NCBI RefSeq assembly: GCF_000715075.1
Contig: NC_134094.1
Coordinates: 82,723,120 to 82,787,119, forward strand
DNA: 64,000 nt
Direction: 5' to 3'
Origin: Nicotiana tabacum
Taxonomy: Eukaryota > Streptophyta > Magnoliopsida > Solanales > Solanaceae
Positions 57,400-64,000 of the stretch are shown here, piece by piece. How positions within the stretch are numbered: the first letter of the stretch is position 1; each line of letters starts with the position of its first letter. A program made the position numbers and the translations under genes. The notes under the pieces were generated by a model. That model did no database searches. It was not told the DNA's origin and worked only from the letters and a program-made list of their open reading frames with translations.

Positions 57400-58540
57400 G
57401 ACATTTTAAATTTACTAAATATATTATTTTGTTAATAAAACATAAAATCTTCAATACAAGGATTAAAAAAATAGCTCTCTATATCTTCAATCTGATAGAC
57501 TTGATAAAAAGTATCTATTGTCGAATCAAGTGAACATTCTCTTGAAACAGAAACATCAACTTAGTTTGAAACGGCAATTCAAGTTTTAACTTTGAGAATT
57601 AACTAAATCACTATCATATCATGATAAATACACAGTGAAGAATCAAATATAGCGTAACAAAGATCTTAGTACTTTAGATGGTCCATCAAATTGTACGATC
57701 TCTCAACATATTTCTGATCTACGCTTGGCACGGTTTTTAAAGACATTTCATCTCGCAAGCATCAATCATAAACGAAACTTAATTTTTAACAAAAACGAAC
57801 AAAATTATAATAGTCAACTTAAAATTGTTGTTCACTTAAATATGATAATGGACAATCAAAGCAAATTCAAAGGAGGTTAGCACGCGCTAAGTGCCTTCTT
57901 CTTTCTTTTCTTGCAATGACTACTGTCTTTGTTCAAAATTTTGAAATAATCAAAATGTCAAAAATTTTGAAAGGAAAAGAACTCAAAAACCTTATTGCAT
58001 TCATGGACATAGACACACTTATATTAGATACTAACATGTGCTTTTCTTTAAAATATTTATAAGGAACAAAATAAAATAAAAAATATATACTGTGGCCCAA
58101 ATATACCAACTCTCAAAATCATAAGACAAAATACAGCCTTGTTTTAGCAATCAAAAGAAAACAAACGAAAAGTACGCAAAATGGAAAAAGTGTATTACAA
58201 CTTGGATGCCTTAATTTCTCTTGCTTGTCCACTATTTTCTACCCTCATCCATTCTGCATAAACAACTTACATCATCTGAATTTTCTATAGCAGGGCTCAA
58301 TGGTGATTAATTCTATACCTAAGAAATAGACAACTGTAAAAGAACAAAAAATGATCGAACGTTAAGCCTGAGAACTGCTAACTGAATTGATCTAAAAAAA
58401 TTAGAGAATATGTTAGGGAGACCTGATCATATAAGCATTGTCTTTTTGTTTCTATGTGGTTGCTGCTGAGTCCATTTTTTTATGTTATTCAGACTCCCAC
58501 TGAAGCCTGAGAGATGACAAAGTATTATGGCTCTCAAATG
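57400..58540. other. AT-rich interior of the candidate Helitron, no gene seen
   Basis: No open frame with recognisable similarity lies on either strand. There is nothing I can annotate beyond AT-rich sequence. Confidence 0.4.
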
Positions 58541-58545
58541 GTTTT

Positions 58546-61500
58546 TGTAACGACCCGACCGGTCGTTTTGAGAATTAGCGTCTCGTTCGGTGGCTTAAAA
58601 TTTTGAGTAGCTTCATGTTATGTATTATTACTTGCGTGTGTGGTCGAGCTCAATTTTTCGGATGATTCGGGATTGATTTGGAAGAACAATTCTTGTTTTA
58701 AAAGTTTGTGTGAAAAGAGTTTATCGGAGTTTGACTTTTGTGAAGACGATTTCAAAATGGTATTTTGACTTTGTATGGTGATTTTGGACTTAGACGTGTG
58801 TCCGCATTTGGATTCGGAGGTCCTTAGGTTGATTTGATGCATTTTGGCGAAAATTGAAAAGTTGAAGGTTTGGAAGGTTGAAAGGTTTGACCGGGAGTTG
58901 ACTTTATTGATATCAGGTCCGGATTTCAATTCCGGGAGTTGGTATAGCTCCGTTATGTCATTTAGAACTTGCATGCAAAATTTGACTTCATTCCAGATTG
59001 ATTTGTTATGATTCGGCGTGAGTTGTAAAAGTTGAAAGTTCATAAGTTCATTAAATTCGATTTGAGATATGATTCATAGTTTTGATATTGTTTGATGTGA
59101 TTTGAGGCCTCGAGCAGGTCCGCGTTATATTTTTGGACTTATTGGTACGTTCGAACAGGGTTCCGAGGGGTTTGAGTGAGTTTCGGATAGGTTTGAGATG
59201 TGTTGCGCTCGTTTTTGATGTTTCGACTTCGTTTCTTCTAGCATAAATGGTACCACATTAAGAAAATGAACTCCAATTTCTATTTTGATTGAAGCATTAG
59301 ATCTGTATCGTAATTACGAAGCCATAGCAAAAAGAATTGTCAGATTTGGACATCGTATGAGGTAGTTATGCTCATTTTAGTGTCGGAAAAGAGAGTTGGT
59401 GTTAGTGCTTCGCATATGCGGAGTTGGTTCAGCATCTGCGACCCCGCAGGTGCGAGAAATGATCCGCAAAAGCGAAAATGACAGTTGAAAATGCGCAGGT
59501 GCGGATTTTTGTCGCAAAAGCAAAAATCCCTGTGTATAAAAAAAATCAGATCGCGTTCTTTTGGTATTTTGAGCATATCTTGAGTTCTAGAGCTCAAATT
59601 GAGATGATTTTCACGGTGTTCTTCTCGTCTTTTCATGGGGTCAGTATCTAACTATAATTTTTGTATTGTAATATGATTACAGAAGTTCATTTTTGAATTA
59701 ATCCATATTTTGATTGGAGAATTGAGGGTTTTTATCAAAAACTTTTCTAAAGAGAATAATTGAGTTTTGAACATCGATTCGAAGTTGGAATTAGATGAAA
59801 TTAGTATGGTTGGACTCGTAATTGAATGTGTTGTTAAAATTTATGAGTTTTATCGGATTTCGAGGTGTGATCCCAGGGTTGACTTTTTGGGTTGACTTTT
59901 TAGTTTTCATTAAAGATCGAAGCGTTATTTTTCGGAGTTGTTTCCTATGGCTTTTATTTATGATATCAAATTATTTTGGCTAGATTTGAGTCGTCCGGAG
60001 GTTGTTTCATACGAGAAGGTCATTTTAGAGTATCAATTTAGCTTCTTTGAGGTAAGTATCTTGCCTAACTTTGTGTGGGGAACTACCCCTTAAGATTTGA
60101 GTCATTTGTGCTAATTGTGTGATGTGAAAGCCGTGTACGCGAGGTGACAAGTACGTACTCGGGCTTATTTTTGAAAATTGACCGGTTTAGACTCTTAGCC
60201 TTCTTTTCATGTATTTATTTGGAATTGTTAGCACATGTTATATTTTTTATTCGCCATGTCTACTATCACATGCTATATTTGAAGTTGTCGTTACATGTCA
60301 CATCCTTTACTTGTTGAGCTAGCTCTTATATGATTTATCTGAAGTTGTTACCACTTTTATCATTATGTGATCTCTTTTATTGTCGAGTTATTCTTAGTTG
60401 AAATTATTGTACATGATATCCTTTTGTTGTCGGGTTATTCTCATGCATTTAGACGTAGTACTAGTTCGTGTCATCTTTCTTTCATTGTTAGCCTAATTCA
60501 TACACTAGAACCCAGAGTTTGCCATTTCATGAAGATACTTTCACTATTGAGTTTATCCTTAAACAATTAAATAGAATTGAGGTTATCGAAAGTCATTAAT
60601 CTATTTTAAATTGAAGTTGTGTTTAAAGGGGGTGTTGTTCCTTGTGAGTTACTTTCCCGCTCGTTTTGTTGTTATTAAGATTTTATACACATTGTGTTTA
60701 GCCGTGGGCTTTTTGTTGTGAAAATAATGATATTGTTGGATCTTTGGAAAGGCCGTGGCCTATGGGCACTTGTGTTATGAGTTGATACGTCGTGTTATTA
60801 TGATGTTAGCATTTATGAATTGTTGTGTGGTTTGGTTGTTGTTATGCGGAGTATAAATGTGGTATTTCACCGTTGTTATGCGAGGCATAAGGGTGGCATC
60901 TCACTGTTGTTGAATGTACGAAGTGATAAGGGTGACTTGTGTTATTGTCAGGGCGGAATAATACAAGTGGCTATTATACGGAGTGATACGATGGCTATCA
61001 GAGAGATAAGCGTGGCTAACGATATTGTTAGGGCGGGATGATACGGATGGCTATCGGAAAGATAAGGGTGGCAATGTCAGGGATGATGTGTGATGGCTTA
61101 GAGACATTGTGTTGGTGATTTTTGTGTGATGGTGTGCTTTTCCTTGTGTCTGTCACACACCTTACGTGACTTGTTTTGTTGCTTCGATGAACTACTCGAA
61201 ATAATTGATATTACCTGTTGACATGGGCTGTAGTAGTGCACTCGCACAAGCATACAGCGTAGCATGCCACTTATACTAGCTCAGGAATATGAAACTTGAC
61301 ATTTATTGATCATGCCCATGTGTTCTTGTATTATCCGTATTTATGTTCGCTATTGAGCATGTGACCATACCGGGCGGATTGTGATTGTGAGCCTATGACC
61401 ATGCCGGGTGGATTGTGATTGTGAGCCTGTGAGCGCGCCAGGCGGATTGTGAATGTGCGCCTGTGATCATGCCCGGAGGATTGAGATGTTGGCACGTGAG

Positions 61501-61640
61501 TTGTCCGTGCGTTTATGATTCGAGATGCGGGCACGAGGTACCGTGGGTATATATGATGGTAGGTTGAGACCCGTGACTTGTGACTATGAAATGAGGTATC
61601 ACAAAATGATTTCATTGTGAATCTTATGTTAGAACGACTT
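58546..61640 (+). repeat. Long retrotransposon LTR fragment (TGTAACGACCCGACCGG type)
   Basis: It begins tgtaacgacccgaccggtcg, a common start of long gypsy LTRs in Solanaceae. Features such as 'catctgcgaccccgcaggtg', 'gtgtacgcgaggtgacaagt' and a series of 'atgaccatgccgggtggatt' repeats (61360-61480) follow. No internal coding region or second LTR is present, so it is a solo or truncated LTR. The right boundary is approximate. Confidence 0.55.
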
Positions 61641-62083
61641 GATTAATTGATTGTCTTTGTGTTCCTTATTCGGTTCCTTACCCAAATAAGAAATCAGATT
61701 TGAGGAGGAAGAGATTCAATGATAAAGAATGTATTTACATAAGAAAGGAAAGAGAGAGTTGAGGTAAGGGGAAATTACAGGAAGAAGACAAAACCAAAAG
61801 GAAGGGAAACATAAGGAAGGGTATTAAGGGAGGGGCAAACGTATTGTAACCGTGGCGGAGGGAGGGCAAAGAGTTGTGTCTATTTAATATAAAGTTAATG
61901 ACAGTTAATGTTTGATTTGCAAAATGAGGGCAAAGGATTGTGTCTATTAGAAATAATTTAACGGTGAAATAAGAGGGGAAAGAGAAAAAACTGTGAAAAA
62001 AAGAGAAATGCAATTCCTGCTAAATGAGTCTGCCACGTCACCGGACAAATGGCTCTCCATTATATAGATATATAGAATATAGA
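61641..62083 (-). other. Right part of the candidate Helitron
   Basis: Purine-rich on the plus strand (T/C-rich on the minus strand), with ccgttaaattatttctaata-like text and no coding signal. Confidence 0.4.
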
Positions 62084-62116
62084 TATGTAAAAAGGGAATG
62101 TATGAGCCAAATATAG

Positions 62117-64000
62117 TTAGTCATACAGGGGCCAAAGACAAACCTTAGAATCGAAGATATTCTGTATCGCCTTATTCAGATCATTTTTCAACTCAGAATC
62201 TTTGATGGTATTACCTACAATCAACATTTTCAAATTCGGTGTACTCACAGATCCCTGCTGGACAAACGTCTTCATTTCTAGGCACCTTTTAATCTTCACT
62301 TGTTTGAGATATGGGAATTCTAGAGCACGCTCCGTCAGAAAGAAATGCCCCAGCTTTGGTAGCTTTATGAGTTCCAGCTTTACCAAATGGGGAAATATGG
62401 ACACATTAGTTATTTCTACTCCTTGTTCCTCTTTTGTGATCACTTCTTCCATTGATGGGCAATTTTCTATCTCTAGTATTCGGAGATTCAGCATACCTCT
62501 GGTCACTGATGGAGGCACCAAGTTTCTCAATTTGTCACACCCAAATACTTTCAATTTGTCAAGTTTGCTGAAGTCAACAGTTGGAAATCTGTGAGACCAT
62601 AGAGCACTTATGCTATCAGCCCCAATGACTTCTAGCTCTTCCAAGATGGGACAAGAAACCTGCCAAAATTGAAGGCGTTCAATATCTTATAAGGGATGAA
62701 AACTCAATCTAGCTTCAAGTACAAATGGAAAACTGAACCATATCTCATCTTATATCAAGGTACGTAAATGGAAGTGCAAAATTAGTAATTAAATGAAATG
62801 GTGGTATTAGAATTAGTGTGATTTTTAAATTCATGAATATTACTCCAAGTACAAACTGACATAAAATTATCATGCTTGGTGGCTCTAACGTAGGGTTAAA
62901 CTTTACTCAATAACATATTGTAATAATACAATCACAAAACTATCTTCTGTGGCGTTAAAGTAACTATATTAATTAAAGTTACAAATTATTTTTTTAGCAT
63001 TAAAGTAATTGAACTATGTGGACTATGGAGCTGCTTAGAAAATACCAATGATTGCAAGGTCAAAATTTTGGCAACACGCCACTTGCCACATAAGTGTTTT
63101 GCCACTATAAATTCCATATTAGTAAATTAAAAAAATATTCAGTGTAAAAATATTTGATTATACTATTCAATAAAACAAAAGACAACTAAAAAGCACTCAA
63201 ATGAAACAAAAACAGGAAAAATAAAATGAATTACAGTAAAAAGAAGTTCAATTTTATAAGTGGAGAGCTCACGGGGAGGGGTTAAAAAAATGTGAAAAGC
63301 CAAAACAGAGATTGCGTAAGAAATGAAGGGAAGATGTTTGTTCAAAGTTGAAGGGAGAACTTGATTTTTAAAGCAAAATTAGAGAGGAGAAATAATTTAC
63401 ACCTATATAAAAAGTAGTTATAAAATTATTTTGGTGAAGTAGTTAATACTAGTTATACAATCAAAATAATTAGTTTCTCCTTTCCGTTCCAATATTTATT
63501 ACTAGTAGCAGTACAGACAGAAAGATAGCAGTAGAGCAGTGGTGTAATAAATTGCAGCCTTTTGAGACTCGGTGTACTCACAGATTCTAGGACAAACGTC
63601 TCCATTTTAGGGCAGATATAAATCTTGACTTCTCTAAGAAGTTGAAATTCTAGAGCACGCTCCGTCAGAAAGAAATGCTTCAGCTTTCGTACATTATTGA
63701 GCTGAAGCTTTTCCAAACGGGGAAATAAGGACTCTTTAGTCATTTCTTCTCCTGGTTCATCTTGTGTGATCACTTGTTCCATTGATGGACATGCTTCTAT
63801 CTCTAGCATTCGAAGATTCAGAAGACCTCTGGCCACTGATGGAGACATCAAGTTTCTCAAATTTTCACACCAAAGTAGGACCAATATTTCAAGTTTGCTG
63901 AAGTAGCCAGTTGAAAGTTGGCGAGAGCATAAAGCAGTTATGCTATCAACCGTATAGAGTCTTAGATCTTCCAGGTTGGGACAAGAAACCTGCAAAATGT
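62117..64000 (-). CDS. 3' part of a CC-NB-LRR type resistance gene (two LRR exons), runs off the right edge
   Basis: On the minus strand the penultimate exon starts at 63989, just after a ttttgcag acceptor at the window edge. The last exon is 62659-62117, with a ttggcag acceptor and stop at 62117. Both begin VSCP(N/I)LE and carry aligned LRR text: LRNL(M/V)(S/P)PSV(A/T)RG, LNLR(M/I)LEIE-CPSME, and FFLTERALEF before the CPKMETF-like motif. This pattern is typical of the LRR part of At4g27190-like NB-LRR proteins, which act as intracellular pathogen sensors. The NB-ARC domain is not in the window. The donor of the penultimate exon is unclear; its frame stays open to a stop at 63453, and GTGAGT near 63585 is a candidate. 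The intron between (about 62660-63580) holds AT-rich sequence without a gene. No damage is seen in either exon. Confidence 0.75.

Larger units (their letters stand above)
57369..62083 (-). mobile_element. Candidate non-autonomous Helitron
   Basis: On the minus strand the proposed 5' end is TCTATATTCTATATATC, preceded by A (62084), followed by aatggagagccatttgtccg. The proposed 3' end is a GCGCTTCGCGCG hairpin a few bases before CTAG (57372-57369). Both are typical Helitron termini, but the base after CTAG is A rather than the expected T. There is no Rep/helicase coding. It would contain the LTR fragment at 58546-61640. Confidence 0.45.

Overview
This is plant nuclear DNA. Genes are split by GT-AG introns, and LTR retrotransposons, MITEs and tRNA-derived SINEs fill most of the window. 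Several SINEs end in TTG/AAC repeats and share the conserved 3' part of the Solanaceae TS family, so a Solanaceae species, most likely Nicotiana, is inferred; the sequence alone does not prove it.

Region by region. 1-3040: a decayed LINE end (minus strand) and a broken plant 'putative gypsy-type transposon' (PF04195-like) gene with its own TATA box. 3050-7591: a 5'-truncated Ty1/copia element with its 3' LTR. 8126-13430: the best host gene, RLP24 (60S ribosome biogenesis), in four coding exons; its 4.2-kb first coding intron holds a SINE, a MITE, a TS SINE fragment and a 1,076-bp MULE-like element. 14798-15480 and 18104-18880: a tandem pair of small two-exon genes (86 and 79 aa) on the minus strand with matching intron position, sequence and core promoter; I do not recognise the family. 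19482-49977: a 30.5-kb nest. The host is a Tat-lineage Ty3/gypsy element (A, about 12.2 kb of its own DNA, 769/765-bp LTRs). Element B (7,081 bp, gag-protease only, two 1,382-bp LTRs) sits in its RT-RNase H region. Element C (11,234 bp, Tekay-like chromovirus, minus strand) sits in its 3' region, at the end of an antisense PF04195-like gene. Target-site duplications support all three. 51419-56780: a Reina-like chromovirus (D, minus strand) whose reverse transcriptase is split by a full-length TS SINE with an exact 18-bp duplication. 57369-62083: a possible non-autonomous Helitron carrying a long LTR fragment. 62117-64000: the last two LRR exons of a CC-NB-LRR type resistance gene (minus strand), whose 5' part lies beyond the right edge.

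The host genes (RLP24, the small pair, the LRR gene) look intact where visible. Every transposon coding region except parts of B's gag-protease is broken by stops or frameshifts, many explained by C-to-T or G-to-A changes. Readers should treat all pol-like coding regions as pseudogenes. The most novel-looking items are the small gene pair, the gag-protease element B, and the antisense gene carried by element A.
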